Counted from the first letter of the stretch, positions 27,246 to 38,057 are shown. The stretch is DNA of 64,000 bases from Corynebacterium argentoratense DSM 44202 (GCF_000590555.1 NC_022198.1:1318583-1382582), one strand, 5' to 3'. Made by a program: numbers and translations. The notes: generated by a model from the letters alone, not told the origin.

Positions 27246-27429
27246 GGTGCCATTCTTAACGCCTCGGAACGTTTTTGTGTTCTGGGTTACTACATTAATT
27301 TTTGTGAAGCATCAATAGAGGTATTTTAAGTCATTAATCGGATCATTCACCGAGAGGTGGTGTGAGAGTCGCTACATTCAGGGACACAGCACTAAACATC
27401 ACCTATTGTTTCCACCCAAGGAGGTTTCC

Positions 27430-27748
27430 ATGTCAACACCAACGCCTCCCTACCGACCTGATCAACTTCGAAGGTCTGCTCAGCGAGGACGAACGCGCGG
27501 TAGCCGAACGCGTGCGAGCCTTCGTCCAGCGTGAAATCAAACCCAACGTTGGCCGGTGGTTCGAAAACGCAGAGCTGCCCACCGAAATTTTCTCCAAGCT
27601 AGCCTCCGAGGGACTGTTTGGCATGCACCTCAAGGGCTATGGCTGCGCTGGCCTGTCGGCGCCCCAGTACGGTCTGGCCATGCAAGAACTAGAGGCCGGC
27701 GATTCCGGCATCCGCTTGGTGCTTTTGTTATCTGCTGTGCGGCTTTAA
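27430..27748 (+). pseudogene. Truncated, frameshifted glutaryl-CoA dehydrogenase-like gene
   Basis: A strong ribosome site (AAGGAGGT) precedes ATG 27430 (MSTPTPPYRP). The frame shifts near 27455-27465, after which a good acyl-CoA dehydrogenase N-terminus is read: FEGLLSEDERAVAERVRAF, IKPNVGRWFENAELP, HLKGYGCAGLSAPQYGL, QELEAGDSGIR. It stops abruptly near 27718, losing about three quarters of the protein. The last residues, DSGIR, match the point where glutaryl-CoA dehydrogenases carry their substrate-binding Arg. A deletion joined it to the region before the CoA-transferase genes. Confidence 0.8.
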
Positions 27749-27782
27749 GTCTTATTATACTAATGCAGGTGAAGGTGAAGCC

Positions 27783-28490
27783 ATGAAGTTATGTTCCCGC
27801 GCGGATGCGCTTGAGGGGATTAATGACGGCGCGACGATCGCTGTGGGCGGTTTTGGTCTCTGCGGCAATCCGACGGAGCTGATTGAGGACTTGATCGCCC
27901 GGGGTTGCACGCGTTTGACGATTATTTCGAACAATCTGGGTGCGCAGGGGGTGGGCTTGGGCAGGTTGCTTACTCTTGGCCGGGTGGAGCGCTCTATAGG
28001 TTCCTATATCGGCTCGAATAAGGAGTACGAGCAGATGTACTTGGATGGGAGGTTGTGTGTCGAGTTCACTCCGCAGGGCACGTTGGCAGAGCGTATGCGT
28101 GCGGCGGGTGCGGGTATTCCGGCGTTTTTCACCAAGGCTGGCGTAGGTACTGTGTTGGAGACCGGGGGGTTGCCTTATCGCTATGGCCCGGATGGTGCTG
28201 TGCTGGAGGCCAGTGAGCCGAAGGAAGTCCGTGAGTTTGATGGCCAGCGTTACCTGTTGGAAACGGCGTTGCACGCGGATTTTGCGCTGGTGCAGGGGCA
28301 CATGGCGGATAGTTTCGGCAATGTGCACTTCCGTTACACTGCGCAGAATTTTAATCCGGAGGCGGCTATGTGCGCGAAGGTGAGCATTGTGCAGGCGCGC
28401 TGTGTTGTTGATGAGTTGCCGCCGGAGTTGATTGATCTGCCGGGTATTTATGTCGATCGTGTGGTGGAGGTGCCTGATGGGGTGGAGTAG
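27783..28490 (+). CDS. 3-oxoacid / 3-oxoadipate CoA-transferase subunit A
   Basis: Family I CoA-transferase alpha subunit (235 residues): glycine loop [11 protein letters not shown], then [13 protein letters not shown] and [14 protein letters not shown]. With subunit B it moves CoA from succinyl-CoA (or acetyl-CoA) to a 3-oxoacid such as acetoacetate or 3-oxoadipate. It follows the truncated dehydrogenase by ~35 bases and overlaps subunit B by 14 bases. Which acid is used cannot be decided from sequence. Confidence 0.92.
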   Translation: MKLCSRADALEGINDGATIAVGGFGLCGNPTELIEDLIARGCTRLTIISNNLGAQGVGLGRLLTLGRVERSIGSYIGSNKEYEQMYLDGRLCVEFTPQGTLAERMRAAGAGIPAFFTKAGVGTVLETGGLPYRYGPDGAVLEASEPKEVREFDGQRYLLETALHADFALVQGHMADSFGNVHFRYTAQNFNPEAAMCAKVSIVQARCVVDELPPELIDLPGIYVDRVVEVPDGVE

Positions 28491-29106
28491 GCAGCAGATG
28501 GCGCAGCGTGTGGCTGCGGATTTGCGGGATGGTCAGTATGTCAATGTCGGTATTGGGATGCCGACGTTGATTCCGGGGGCGTTGCCTGCTGGCCGCCGGA
28601 TTGTGTTGCATTCCGAAAACGGGGTGTTGGGTGTGGGGCCTCGCCCGGAGCCTGGCTTGGAGGATGAGGATTTGATTGATGCCGGCAAGGCGCCGATTAC
28701 GGCGGCCAAGGGGGCGTCATTTTTCTCTTCGTCGGTGTCCTTTGGGATGATTCGTTCCCAGCGTATTGACGTCGCGGTGCTCGGCGGTTTGCAGGTGTCT
28801 GCTGGTGGGGATTTGGCCAATTGGTCTGTGCCGGGGCGCGCTGCCAAGGGCATTGGTGGGGCCATGGATTTGGTGCATGGTGCCAAGCGAGTCATCGTGA
28901 TGATGACTCATTGCACGGTGGATGGGCAACCGAAGTTGGTTGAGCAGTGTTCGCTCCCACTTACGGGTGCGGGTTGTGTGGACATGGTGGTGACAGATCT
29001 GGGTGTCTTTGCCATCGACGGTGGCCTGAGGCTTGTGGAGTTAGCCCCAGGTGAGACCATCGAGTCGGTGGCTGCGGTGACGGGTTGTGAGTTTAGCCGT
29101 CTGTGA
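28477..29106 (+). CDS. 3-oxoacid / 3-oxoadipate CoA-transferase subunit B
   Basis: Beta subunit (209 residues) with the catalytic Glu in the SENG motif ([12 protein letters not shown]). It also has the GIGMPTLIP loop and [18 protein letters not shown]. The start is the ATG inside the 3' end of subunit A ([12 protein letters not shown]); an upstream in-frame extension lies within subunit A. Its last 14 bases overlap the relic on the opposite strand. Confidence 0.92.
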   Translation: MGWSRQQMAQRVAADLRDGQYVNVGIGMPTLIPGALPAGRRIVLHSENGVLGVGPRPEPGLEDEDLIDAGKAPITAAKGASFFSSSVSFGMIRSQRIDVAVLGGLQVSAGGDLANWSVPGRAAKGIGGAMDLVHGAKRVIVMMTHCTVDGQPKLVEQCSLPLTGAGCVDMVVTDLGVFAIDGGLRLVELAPGETIESVAAVTGCEFSRL

Positions 29107-29379
29107 GTTCGACGCTCCAGGTGGGTTTGTCCTCTGTGGTGAAGAACGTCGGGTTGTAGGTGAAGCTGTAGACACCGTTGTGGCCGGAGGCTTCGTAGCA
29201 CATGTTGAATGTTTTGGTGCTTCCGGGTGCAAGGGCTACGTCCTGGAGGGCGTTGTGGCCCCGGATGGGGGTGCTGGAGGCATGGGCTGTGCACCAGGTT
29301 GGCCCATTGGGGGCTGCCCTGGCTGGCCAGCTGGGGGCTACCAGCCCGGCTGTTGTGGTGACTCGAATGGATTCGTCAT
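29093..29379 (-). pseudogene. Relic of a Pro-rich membrane or secreted protein
   Basis: From ATG 29379 the frame reads MTNPFESPQQPGW then a stop. Without that stop it continues PPAGQPGQPPMGQPGAQPMP, a cytoplasmic Gly/Pro/Gln-rich head common in actinobacterial single-span proteins. A different frame then gives a globular tail: [44 protein letters not shown] and a stop. The expected membrane segment between the parts is missing. So the gene carries a nonsense change, a frameshift and probably a deletion. The tail resembles small extracellular beta-domains, but no family is claimed. Confidence 0.65.
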
Positions 29380-29426
29380 GGGCTTACCTTATGTGCGGGT
29401 GGGTGCGTCTTCTCCTCCGGGCGGGG

Positions 29427-30878
29427 TTAGGCTCCGGTGGGTGGATGTGCGCCTTTCATGGCGCGTGCGGCTGCGGCTTCGATGGGATCGACCTCGGGCA
29501 GAATGGTCTGCTCGGGGATGACGCGTTTGTCCAGGGGGCGTAGTGCCATGTAGAGAACCGTGGTGGCGACTAGGCCGACAATCCAGGAGATGTCGGTGTC
29601 ACCGATGTGTGCGACCAGGGGGCCGGTGTAGAAGCTGGTTGCCACGAATGGCATTTGAATGAGCACGCCTACAGCGAATGCAACAAGTGCTGCCCAGTTC
29701 CACTTGCCATAGCGACCATTGGGGTCGGACAGTGCGGGCACATCGTAGCGTTCCTTGGACACCCAGTAGTAGTCGGCGAGGTTGATCGCTGACCAGGGGA
29801 TGAAGAAAGTCAGGAGGAACAGCAGGAAGGAGCTGAAGGCGTTAAGGAATTGGGCGGTTCCCCATACGGCTAGGCCCATGCTGGCTGCGGCCATGCAGAA
29901 GATTGCGATGAGTCGCTGGGTGGGGGTGACTTCTGCGCGTGCTCGGAAACCAGAATAAGCAGTGGTCATACACATGAATCCGCCGTAGATGTTGAGCACG
30001 TTGATGGTGAGTTTACCGACGGCGATCGAGAGGTAGATCAGCGCGGCGACTACACCTGCGGATCCTAGGCCGACGAAGGTTTCTACTTCGTGTCCGCGAA
30101 AGCTCTCCCCTGCCCATGCTGCGGTGAATACGCCCAGGCTCATAGAGATGGTGGAGCTGATGACGGTTCCTGCGAGGGTAGCTCCAAAGACGTGGGAGGT
30201 TTTAATGTCCGCCGGCAGGTAGCGAGAGTAGTCAGCGACGTAGGGGCCGTAAGCAATCTGCCAGGAGGCCGCGAGTGCGATGGCGAAGAGGAACTGCGGC
30301 AGGTCGAAGTGTTTGATGACTAGTAGCGCGGGCACATCGGCAACCATGAATAGGCGAACGATGAGGTACAGGAAGGCGACTGTGCTGACGAGGCTGACCC
30401 ATCGGCCGAGTTTGTGGATGACGTTGTATCCGAAGACTGCGCACACGGTCGATACTGCGCCGAAGATGATGACGCCGCTCCATTGCGGTCCATCATAAAG
30501 TTCCGCGACTGCTTGGCCTGCGAGCACTGTGCCGGATGCGGAGAATCCCAGGTACATGAAGATGATGAGGATCAGTGGCAATGCTGCGCCATAGATGCCA
30601 AATTGGGCGCGGGAGGAGATCATCTGGGGTAGGCCGAGGTGCGGCCCTTGTGCGGAGTGCAGGGCCATGACGACGCCGCCGGCGATCTGTCCGATGAATA
30701 GGCCGATCAGGGACCAAAACACGTCGCCGCCGAAGACGAAGGCGAGCGCTCCGGTGACTAGTGCGGTGATCTGGAGGTTTGCGCCTACCCAGAGGGTGAA
30801 TTGGTTCCAGGCGCTGCCGTGGCGTTCCTCAAGTGGGACGAATCCGACTGACCTGCGTTCGATGGTGGGTTGGGCCAC
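29427..30878 (-). CDS. NCS1-family nucleobase/cytosine permease
   Basis: 483 residues with about 12 membrane helices. The N-terminal signature RRSVGFVPLEERHGSAWNQF, GANLQITALVTGAL and the central helix AASWQIAYGPYVADYSRYLP mark the NCS1 (CodB-like) group, proton- or sodium-coupled importers of purines, pyrimidines or allantoin. Ligand unknown. A perfect 9-bp inverted repeat lies 15 bases before the start, so it is probably repressed by an operator-binding regulator not in this window. Confidence 0.9.
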   Translation of the reverse strand: MAQPTIERRSVGFVPLEERHGSAWNQFTLWVGANLQITALVTGALAFVFGGDVFWSLIGLFIGQIAGGVVMALHSAQGPHLGLPQMISSRAQFGIYGAALPLILIIFMYLGFSASGTVLAGQAVAELYDGPQWSGVIIFGAVSTVCAVFGYNVIHKLGRWVSLVSTVAFLYLIVRLFMVADVPALLVIKHFDLPQFLFAIALAASWQIAYGPYVADYSRYLPADIKTSHVFGATLAGTVISSTISMSLGVFTAAWAGESFRGHEVETFVGLGSAGVVAALIYLSIAVGKLTINVLNIYGGFMCMTTAYSGFRARAEVTPTQRLIAIFCMAAASMGLAVWGTAQFLNAFSSFLLFLLTFFIPWSAINLADYYWVSKERYDVPALSDPNGRYGKWNWAALVAFAVGVLIQMPFVATSFYTGPLVAHIGDTDISWIVGLVATTVLYMALRPLDKRVIPEQTILPEVDPIEAAAARAMKGAHPPTGA

Positions 30879-30892
30879 GGGTGATCCTTAAT

Positions 30893-30923
30893 AAATGATC
30901 GGTAGATACTCTAACGATCATTT
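30893..30923. promoter_or_regulatory. Perfect inverted repeat upstream of the NCS1 permease
   Basis: AAATGATCG (30893-30901) and CGATCATTT (30915-30923) around a 13-base spacer. It lies between the permease start (30878) and the dnaE stop (30941). No U-run follows in either direction that would suit a terminator, and the spacing suits a dimeric repressor such as a GntR or TetR protein. Confidence 0.6.
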
Positions 30924-30940
30924 AGATTACCTTAAGCATT

Positions 30941-33900
30941 TTATCCGAGGATGCCCGGTCCCATGGTTGCTTTGAGATCGCCCATGAGGGACCCTGATCG
31001 GTCGACCCGCAAGTGTTCTCCGAGAACCATAATGGTGGAGTTTTCGCCATCGACCAGATTGAGGTAGACGTCAGAGTCACCGGGGTTGGCCACCAAAACC
31101 TCCTTGAGTTTGGCGATATTGCTCATGCTGCACTGGTCGGTGCGCATGGTCAGACGCAGAGGTACTCCCCCGCCGGCAACGCCCAGATCAGGCATCTTCA
31201 TGTCGTCACAGAACAGGCTCATGCGGTCCTCGCGGATCGATACGTGGGCCTTGGCAAGCACGATGTTGTCTTCGGCGATCATAGATCCGACCAGTGCATA
31301 GACCTTGTTGAACACCAACAACTCGACGCTGGCGCCGTTGTGGTCTTCCAGGGTGACAATGGCCCAGGGGGAGCCATCTTTTTTACTGAAGCGTCGGTCG
31401 ACACCGCTGATAATGCCGCCGATGGTGACCTCTTGTCCGTGTCGGAGTTCACCACCCAAGATGGTGGTCAGCGGTGTATCGGTCTGTGCAGCAAGGGCCT
31501 CGTCGAACCCATCCAGCGGGTGCCCGGAGACGTAGAGGCCGAGCATTTCACGCTCCAACGCGAGCTCGTGTTTGCGCTCCCAATTATCCTCCGGAACAGA
31601 AATTGCGAACACGGAGGACGACGCGGCGTCCTCACCCGACAGGCTCGCAAACAAGTCGAACTGCCCCTTATCGGCGGCCTTCTTGGTGGTGATGACGGAA
31701 TCGATGGCGTCTTCATGAATGAGCATGAGGCCCTTGCGGGTGTGCCCCATGGAGTCGAAGGCACCCGCTTTGATCAGCGACTCAGTCACACGCTTGGAAC
31801 ACGGCAGCGTATCGATCTTCTCGAGGTAGTCCGAGAAGTCCGTGAACGGGCCTTTTTCTTCGCGGGTTTTGACGATGGAGGCCACGACGTCCTCACCAAC
31901 GTTGCGGACGGCACCCAGGCCGAAACGAATGTCTTCTCCCACTGATTGGAAGGTCAGAGCAGATTCGTTGACGTCCGGCGACAGCACATGGATACCCAGG
32001 TGGCGGCAATCAGACAGATAGATAGCCGATTTGTCCTTCTTGTCTGCCACACTTGTGAGCAGTGCCGCCATGTACTCGGCTGTGTAGTTGGCTTTGAGGT
32101 AGGCGGTCCAGAAACTGACCAATCCGTACCCTGCGGCGTGTGACTTGTTGAACGCGTAGGAAGCAAAGGGCTCGATGGTGTCCCAGAGTGCTTTAATCGC
32201 GGCGTCGGAAAAGCCGTTGGACTTCATGCCCGCTTCGAAAGTGATGAACTCTTTGGCGAGCACCTCGGGCTTCTTTTTACCCATGGCTTTGCGGAAGCCA
32301 TCTGCCTGGCCGGCCGTGTAGTTGGCGACTTTTTGGGAGATACGCATGATCTGCTCTTGGTAGACGATCAGACCGTAGGTATCGGCGAGGATCTCCTGCA
32401 GAGGCTCTTCCAGTTCCGGGTGGATGGGGGTGATTTCTTCACGCCCATTCTTGCGGTCGGCATAGGCCCAGTGAGCACCCATGCCCATGGGGCCGGGGCG
32501 GTACAGCGCCAACGCGGCGACGATGTCGTCAAAGCCGGTGGGTTCCATGCGTTTGAGCAGTTCGCGCATGCCGCCGGAGTCCAACTGGAAGACACCAAGG
32601 GTGTCACCACGCGCAAGGAGTTTGTAGGCTTCTTCGTCATCGGTGGTCAAGGCTTCGAGGTCAAGGTCGAAACCACGGTTGGATTTAATGTTGTCGATGC
32701 AGTCGCCGATGACCGTGAGGTTACGCAGCCCCAGGAAGTCCATCTTCAGGAGGCCAATTTCTTCGCATGCCGGGTAGGGCCAGCCGGTGATCAGGGCGCC
32801 GTCCTGGGCGCGTTTCCACATGGGGATACAGTCCAGTAGTGGAACAGACGCCATGATGACGGCGCAGGCGTGCACGCCGGCTTGGCGGACAACGCCTTCA
32901 AGCCCTCGGGCGGTGTCGTAGATTTTTTTGACGTCTGGGTCGGTTTCGATCAGTGTGCGCACCTCGCCGGCTTCGCCATAACGAGGGTGCTCGGGGTCCA
33001 TAATGCCCGATAGGGGGATGTCCTTGGCCATGATCGCCGGAGGCAGCGCTTTGGTGATGCGGTCGGCGATTTGGTAGCCGGGCTGACCAAACTGCACACG
33101 GGCTGAGTCTTTAATGGCTTGCTTGGTCTTGACGGTGCCGAAGGTGATGACCTGGGCGACTTTGTCTTCACCCCAGTTGTCGGCGGCGTAGCGGATCATT
33201 TCTCCGCGGCGTCGATCGTCGAAGTCGATATCAATATCGGGTGCGGACGGGCGCTCCGGGTTGAGGAAGCGCTCGAACAGCAGGCCGTGCTCGATGGGGT
33301 CGATGTTAGTGATAGTCAATGCGTAGGCAACAAGCGCGCCCGCAGCGGATCCACGCCCGGGACCTACGCGGATACCGATGGAGCGGGCGTGCTTAATCAA
33401 GTCGGCGACGATGAGGAAGTAGGACGGGTAGCCCTTCATGTCGATGACTTCGATTTCGTACTTCGCCCGATCTACGTATTCTTGCGGCACTTGGCCACCG
33501 TCGAAGCGATCCTTAAGCCCCTCCATCACCTGGTGGGTGAGCCAACTGGTGGGTGTATGCCTGTCTGGAACGTCGGCGATTGGCATGCGATCGTGGGTGT
33601 GTGGTTCCCAGATTTCACCATAATCTTGGACACGTTCGGCAATCAGCAGCGTGTTGTCACAAGCACCAGGAACCATGTTGTCCCAGGTAACGCGCATTTC
33701 TTCCGCCGACTTGATGTAGTAGCCGTCGCCGTCGAATTTAAAGCGGTCGGGGTCGGCCAGGGTTTTACCCGTTTGAACACACAGCATGGCCTCATGGGCC
33801 TCAGCTTGGCTTTTGAGCACATAGTGACAGTCGTTGGTCACCAGTGGCGGCAAATCCAGCTTGCGACCAATCTCCAGCAGCTCGCTGCGGACTCGATTTT

Positions 33901-34495
33901 CGATGTCCAGCCCGTGGTCCATCAACTCAAGGAAGTAATTTTCCTTGCCGTAAATATCCTGCCACATGGCTGCGGCTTCGAGTGCTTCATCGAATTGCCC
34001 AAGGCGCAAACGGGTCTGCACGTCGCCGGAAGGGCAGCCAGTGGTAGCGATAATGCCGGTGGCGTTTTCGGCGATAAGTTCCGCGTCCATGCGGGGCCAT
34101 TTGCCCAACTGGCCTTCGTAGGATGCCATGGATGACAGGTAGAACAGATTGCGCAGCCCTGTAGCCGTTTCAGCCAGCATCGTTTGGTGTAGGTACGCAC
34201 CGGATGCGGACACGTCGTCAGATTTTTGGTGGGGTTCACCCCACCGCACGCGCTGTTTGTTGAAACGCGATTCTGGTGCCAGGTAGGCCTCGATACCAAT
34301 GATGGGTTTAATGCCCGCATCGACCATCTTGCGGTAGAAGGCATCAGAGCCGAACATGTTGCCGTGGTCGGTCATGCCGACGGCGGGCATACCTTGGCGT
34401 TTAACCTCCTCGGCTAGAAGATCCACCTTCGCCATTCCATCGAGCATGGAGTACTCGGTGTGGTTGTGGAGATGCACGAAGGAGGATTTACTCAT
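30941..34495 (-). CDS. dnaE: DNA polymerase III alpha subunit
   Basis: Replicative polymerase (1184 residues). An N-terminal PHP domain ([24 protein letters not shown]) is typical of proofreading-capable actinobacterial DnaE1. The catalytic Asp pair is in [13 protein letters not shown] near residue 418, with [11 protein letters not shown], and the C-terminal OB-fold domain ([19 protein letters not shown]) closes the protein. It begins five bases after bioF, so the two may be cotranscribed. Confidence 0.98.
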   Translation of the reverse strand: MSKSSFVHLHNHTEYSMLDGMAKVDLLAEEVKRQGMPAVGMTDHGNMFGSDAFYRKMVDAGIKPIIGIEAYLAPESRFNKQRVRWGEPHQKSDDVSASGAYLHQTMLAETATGLRNLFYLSSMASYEGQLGKWPRMDAELIAENATGIIATTGCPSGDVQTRLRLGQFDEALEAAAMWQDIYGKENYFLELMDHGLDIENRVRSELLEIGRKLDLPPLVTNDCHYVLKSQAEAHEAMLCVQTGKTLADPDRFKFDGDGYYIKSAEEMRVTWDNMVPGACDNTLLIAERVQDYGEIWEPHTHDRMPIADVPDRHTPTSWLTHQVMEGLKDRFDGGQVPQEYVDRAKYEIEVIDMKGYPSYFLIVADLIKHARSIGIRVGPGRGSAAGALVAYALTITNIDPIEHGLLFERFLNPERPSAPDIDIDFDDRRRGEMIRYAADNWGEDKVAQVITFGTVKTKQAIKDSARVQFGQPGYQIADRITKALPPAIMAKDIPLSGIMDPEHPRYGEAGEVRTLIETDPDVKKIYDTARGLEGVVRQAGVHACAVIMASVPLLDCIPMWKRAQDGALITGWPYPACEEIGLLKMDFLGLRNLTVIGDCIDNIKSNRGFDLDLEALTTDDEEAYKLLARGDTLGVFQLDSGGMRELLKRMEPTGFDDIVAALALYRPGPMGMGAHWAYADRKNGREEITPIHPELEEPLQEILADTYGLIVYQEQIMRISQKVANYTAGQADGFRKAMGKKKPEVLAKEFITFEAGMKSNGFSDAAIKALWDTIEPFASYAFNKSHAAGYGLVSFWTAYLKANYTAEYMAALLTSVADKKDKSAIYLSDCRHLGIHVLSPDVNESALTFQSVGEDIRFGLGAVRNVGEDVVASIVKTREEKGPFTDFSDYLEKIDTLPCSKRVTESLIKAGAFDSMGHTRKGLMLIHEDAIDSVITTKKAADKGQFDLFASLSGEDAASSSVFAISVPEDNWERKHELALEREMLGLYVSGHPLDGFDEALAAQTDTPLTTILGGELRHGQEVTIGGIISGVDRRFSKKDGSPWAIVTLEDHNGASVELLVFNKVYALVGSMIAEDNIVLAKAHVSIREDRMSLFCDDMKMPDLGVAGGGVPLRLTMRTDQCSMSNIAKLKEVLVANPGDSDVYLNLVDGENSTIMVLGEHLRVDRSGSLMGDLKATMGPGILG

Positions 34496-34500
34496 GCGGC

Positions 34501-35715
34501 TTATTCTACGGGCCGCGTCAAACCTAGGTTTTCAAAGATTTCAGCGAGCACCCGTGCGCACTCTTTCACCTGCTCATCGGAGTGCGTGGCCATCACGGTG
34601 AGCCTCAAAATGGCCTGTCCGCGAGGCACCGTGGGGTATCGGATCGCGGGCGCTTGGATTCCTCGGTCTTGTAATGCTGCGGCTGCCTCGACGGCAAGGA
34701 GCTCATCGCCCACGTGAACGGGAATGATTGCTGACTGTTCCAAACCAGCCACCCCAACACCGGCTGCCCGCAGCAGTTCACGTAGCAACCGTGCGCGGGA
34801 CTGCAGGCGCGATACCAACGCGGCGTCAACACGCGAGAGGGCCGCGTCAACTGCCGCGATCACCATGGGGCTGTTGCTGGTAGAAAACACATAGCTGCGT
34901 GCTTGATTGCGCAGCAGGGTGGCGACTTCCGGCCCACAACAGGCGTAACCGCCTTCCCCTCCGAGGGCTTTACTAGCGGTGCCGACCAGCACGTCTGGCC
35001 AGGCGCCCTGGAGCTCACACGTGCCCCTACCTGTTGGACCAAGGGTGCCGACGCCGTGGGCGTCATCGATATAGGACCACGCGCCGTAGCTGCGTGCTAG
35101 CTCGACGATATGGGGAACATCAGCGCAGGTGCCATGCATGCTGAACAACCCGTCGCTGATCACCAAGGCATGAGGCCGGGTGCGGGTGGCCAGCTGGGCT
35201 TCCAGGTCGTCATAGTCACAGTGTTTAAAAACGCGCACCCGGGCGCGTGCAATGCGGGCGCCGTCGATGATGCTGGCGTGGTTGTACTGGTCGGAGAAAA
35301 TTTCAAAGTCGTCGCCGCGTTTGCCCACGATTGCAGAGATAGTCGACAGGTTGGCCTGGTAGCCGGTGGCGAAAAACACCGCTGCCGGATAGTTGAAAAA
35401 GCCGGCTAGGTGCGCTTCCAACTGCCTGTGAGCGTCTAGCGTGCCAGTGGTCAAGCGTGACCCACCGGAGCCTGCGCCGAGTGTGCGTGCGGCGTTGATC
35501 GCGGCGTCAATAACTATGGGGTCTTCGGCGAGGCCCAGGTAGTTGGAGCTGGAAAATAGTAGGCGTTGGGCGCCGTCGACTTCTGCGGTGGGGGTTTGGC
35601 CGGTGGAAAAGTGGCGTTCGAAGCGGGCGAGGCCTTGTGTGGCCCAGTCGGTGTTGCGTGTGGCGGCGTCGGCTTCGAGGCTGGTGTGGGAATGGGGGCT
35701 GGGTGCTGCTTTCAC
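34501..35715 (-). CDS. bioF: 8-amino-7-oxononanoate synthase (BioF family)
   Basis: PLP-dependent condensation of pimeloyl-CoA/ACP with alanine in biotin synthesis (404 residues). Motifs: [43 protein letters not shown] and the PLP lysine in [16 protein letters not shown]. The family also contains 2-amino-3-ketobutyrate CoA ligase, but the length and GEGGY context favour BioF. No other bio gene is nearby; the next downstream gene is dnaE, five bases away. Confidence 0.85.
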   Translation of the reverse strand: MKAAPSPHSHTSLEADAATRNTDWATQGLARFERHFSTGQTPTAEVDGAQRLLFSSSNYLGLAEDPIVIDAAINAARTLGAGSGGSRLTTGTLDAHRQLEAHLAGFFNYPAAVFFATGYQANLSTISAIVGKRGDDFEIFSDQYNHASIIDGARIARARVRVFKHCDYDDLEAQLATRTRPHALVISDGLFSMHGTCADVPHIVELARSYGAWSYIDDAHGVGTLGPTGRGTCELQGAWPDVLVGTASKALGGEGGYACCGPEVATLLRNQARSYVFSTSNSPMVIAAVDAALSRVDAALVSRLQSRARLLRELLRAAGVGVAGLEQSAIIPVHVGDELLAVEAAAALQDRGIQAPAIRYPTVPRGQAILRLTVMATHSDEQVKECARVLAEIFENLGLTRPVE

Positions 35716-35788
35716 GGGCTTATTGTAGCCCGCAATTGAACGCTGTTTAATACGCTGCCCACTCCCCGCCGCCTGCTATGGTCTAGCC

Positions 35789-36697
35789 ATGTTGTACGCG
35801 ATCTTGGCTTACCTTCTGTGGGGTGCGTTCCCGGCGTTCTTTCCCCTGCTGGAGCCCGCAAGTCCGATGGAGATCCTGGCCCATCGCATTATTTGGACAG
35901 CCGTTTTTCTAGCAGGGTTGATCACAGTGACCCGTAAGTGGTCGGAGTTGCGGAAAGCCGACCGCACACAGTGGTTGCTTATCTCATCGGCTGCTGTGTT
36001 GATCGCCGCGAACTGGGGCGTGTACATCCTGGCGGTGAATTCCGGGCACGTGAATGAGGCCGCGTTGGGTTACTTCATTAATCCGCTGGTGGCGGTTGCA
36101 CTGGGTGTTGTGTTTTATTCGGAACGTTTGAGCTTCCTGCAGAAAATCTCCATTGGTCTGGCTGCCGGGGCTGTGGTGTTGCTGATGGTGTTGGGCGGCC
36201 AGCCGCCGGTGTTGGGCTTGGTGTTGGCCTTTACTTTTGGTTTTTATGGGTTGATGAAAAAGCGGGTGTTGCTTAGCCCGATTGCCTCGCTGACGGCGGA
36301 GACTTTTGTGCTTTTGCCTGTGGCGTTGGGGTATGTTTTGCTCACTCCATCAACGTTTTCTTCCCATGGGCCAGGCCATGCTGCGTTGATGGTCAGTACT
36401 GGGATTGTTACTGCGGTGCCGTTGTTGTTGTTTGGCAAGGCGGCGAAGTTGGTGCCGTTGTCGGCGATTGGAATGGTTCAGTATTTGACGCCGTCAATGC
36501 AGATGCTGTGGGCGGTGTTCGTTGTGCATGAACACATTAGCCATGCCCGGTGGGTTGGTTTTTGCATTATTTGGACGGCGGTGGTGATTTACTTGGTGGA
36601 TTCGAGCATCCGCACCCCGAGGCGCCCCCAGGATGCGTCGATAGGCGCACTGTCCACAACCGCTACGGACGGGTCGGAGGCTAAAGACTCCAGGTGA
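35789..36697 (+). CDS. rarD: RarD-type EamA transporter
   Basis: 302 residues with ten membrane helices in two EamA repeats. The start AILAYLLWGAFPAFFPLL, HRIIWTAVF, NWGVYILAVNSGHVNEAALG and GFYGLMKKRV are the RarD subgroup pattern (the chloramphenicol-sensitivity protein family). Substrate unknown. Divergent from bioF with a 73-base shared promoter region. Its last 109 bases overlap the convergent gene ending at 36589. Confidence 0.92.
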   Translation: MLYAILAYLLWGAFPAFFPLLEPASPMEILAHRIIWTAVFLAGLITVTRKWSELRKADRTQWLLISSAAVLIAANWGVYILAVNSGHVNEAALGYFINPLVAVALGVVFYSERLSFLQKISIGLAAGAVVLLMVLGGQPPVLGLVLAFTFGFYGLMKKRVLLSPIASLTAETFVLLPVALGYVLLTPSTFSSHGPGHAALMVSTGIVTAVPLLLFGKAAKLVPLSAIGMVQYLTPSMQMLWAVFVVHEHISHARWVGFCIIWTAVVIYLVDSSIRTPRRPQDASIGALSTTATDGSEAKDSR

Positions 36698-37140
36698 TCT
36701 TTGTCTTCATACACAATGACGCCGCGTAGGGCCCGGGCGTCCATTCCGCGTGCGCGTGCGGCACTGAGGTAGCGTTCGAAGACGTCGCGGCGTCGGTCAT
36801 CCCCGGTGGGTTCAGGTAGTGGGATGGCGGGTTGGCCGTCGATGAGCATGGCGTTGACGCGGCGGATGCCGTGACGCTCTAGGAGTTCGCCGGCATCACG
36901 GTCGACGAGGGGGTGGGTGAATGTGATGAGGGCGAAGGTGCGTTGGCCATCGGGGAGGTCTTTCCAACTGTCGGATACCCTATTGGCGTACTCATCGAGA
37001 GACTCGCCGGTGTCGGGGCCTAAGCTGTCGCCGTTGATGGCCATGGGTTTGGCGGTGCGGTCGGAGTAGCTGGCGGCGACGACTGCGCCGAGCATGGCGA
37101 CAAGGCAGCCTGCGGATACCCATTGTTTCCAGCTGCTCAT
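36589..37140 (-). CDS. Membrane-anchored conserved hypothetical protein
   Basis: 183 residues from the ATG that overlaps the rluD stop (ATGA); the frame's 21 extra upstream codons are inside rluD. One N-terminal membrane segment ([19 protein letters not shown]) leads to an extracytoplasmic, mainly polar domain with [20 protein letters not shown]. No domain recognised. Coupling to rluD and normal codon choice argue it is real. Its C-terminal 36 codons overlap the 3' end of rarD on the other strand. Confidence 0.7.
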   Translation of the reverse strand: MSSWKQWVSAGCLVAMLGAVVAASYSDRTAKPMAINGDSLGPDTGESLDEYANRVSDSWKDLPDGQRTFALITFTHPLVDRDAGELLERHGIRRVNAMLIDGQPAIPLPEPTGDDRRRDVFERYLSAARARGMDARALRGVIVYEDKDHLESLASDPSVAVVDSAPIDASWGRLGVRMLESTK

Positions 37141-38057
37141 GCGCGCAACACATCCACGGCGTGCTGGAGGTCTGCTGGGTAGGGGGATTCGAAGGTCACC
37201 CATCGGCCGTCACCGGGGTGCGCGAATCCGAGGGATACAGCGTGTAGCCATTGGCGGTCGAGCCCGAGACGCGCGTTGAGTTTGGGGTCGGAGCCGTACA
37301 TGGGGTCACCGCAGCAGGGGTGGTGGAGTGCGGAAAAGTGGACGCGGATTTGGTGGGTGCGGCCGGTTTCCAGGTGGATTTTTAGCAGGGCGGCTTCGCG
37401 GAAGGCTTCGATTGTTTCGTAGTGGGTGACGGAGTGTTTGCCGTCGGTGGTCACGGCAAAGCGCCAGCCAGCGGAAGGGTGCCGCCCGATGGGGGCTTCG
37501 ATGGTTCCGGTCAGTGGGTCGGGGTGGCCTTGGACGAGCGCGTGGTAGGTCTTTTCGGGGGTGCGGTCGCGGAAGGCTCGCTTGAGCTGGGTGTAGGCAC
37601 GCTCTGATGCGGCAACAACCATCACGCCGGAGGTGCCGACGTCGAGTCGCTGGACGATGCCTTGACGCTCTGGCGGGCCGGAGGTGGACACCCGAAAACC
37701 CGCAGCGGCGAGTCCCCCCACCACGGTGGGCCCCTCCCAGCCGACGGTGGGATGTGCCGCCACGCCGACGGGTTTATCCACGACGATGATGTCCTCGTCG
37801 GAATAAATAATGTCCATGCCTTCAACGGGCTCGACCTTAGGCATGACTTTTTTGGGCTCTGGCAGGCTGACTTCGAGCATGCAGTCGGCGGAGAGTCGAT
37901 CTGATTTGCCGACCTCTACCCCATCGACGGTGATTTGTCCGGACTGCGCCAACTCGGCTGCGGCGGTGCGGGAGATTCCGCACAGTTTCGATACCGCGGC
38001 GTCAACACGCATTCCGTCGAGGCCTTCGGGGATGGGCAGGGTTCTGATTTGGCTCAT
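37137..38057 (-). CDS. Ribosomal large-subunit pseudouridine synthase, RluD family
   Basis: 306 residues: an N-terminal S4 RNA-binding domain ([20 protein letters not shown]), then the catalytic domain with Asp in [14 protein letters not shown], plus [12 protein letters not shown] and [14 protein letters not shown]. It isomerises uridines in 23S rRNA; RluD itself acts at 1911/1915/1917. The start overlaps the lspA stop (ATGA), the usual lspA-rluD pair. Confidence 0.93.
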   Translation of the reverse strand: MSQIRTLPIPEGLDGMRVDAAVSKLCGISRTAAAELAQSGQITVDGVEVGKSDRLSADCMLEVSLPEPKKVMPKVEPVEGMDIIYSDEDIIVVDKPVGVAAHPTVGWEGPTVVGGLAAAGFRVSTSGPPERQGIVQRLDVGTSGVMVVAASERAYTQLKRAFRDRTPEKTYHALVQGHPDPLTGTIEAPIGRHPSAGWRFAVTTDGKHSVTHYETIEAFREAALLKIHLETGRTHQIRVHFSALHHPCCGDPMYGSDPKLNARLGLDRQWLHAVSLGFAHPGDGRWVTFESPYPADLQHAVDVLRA

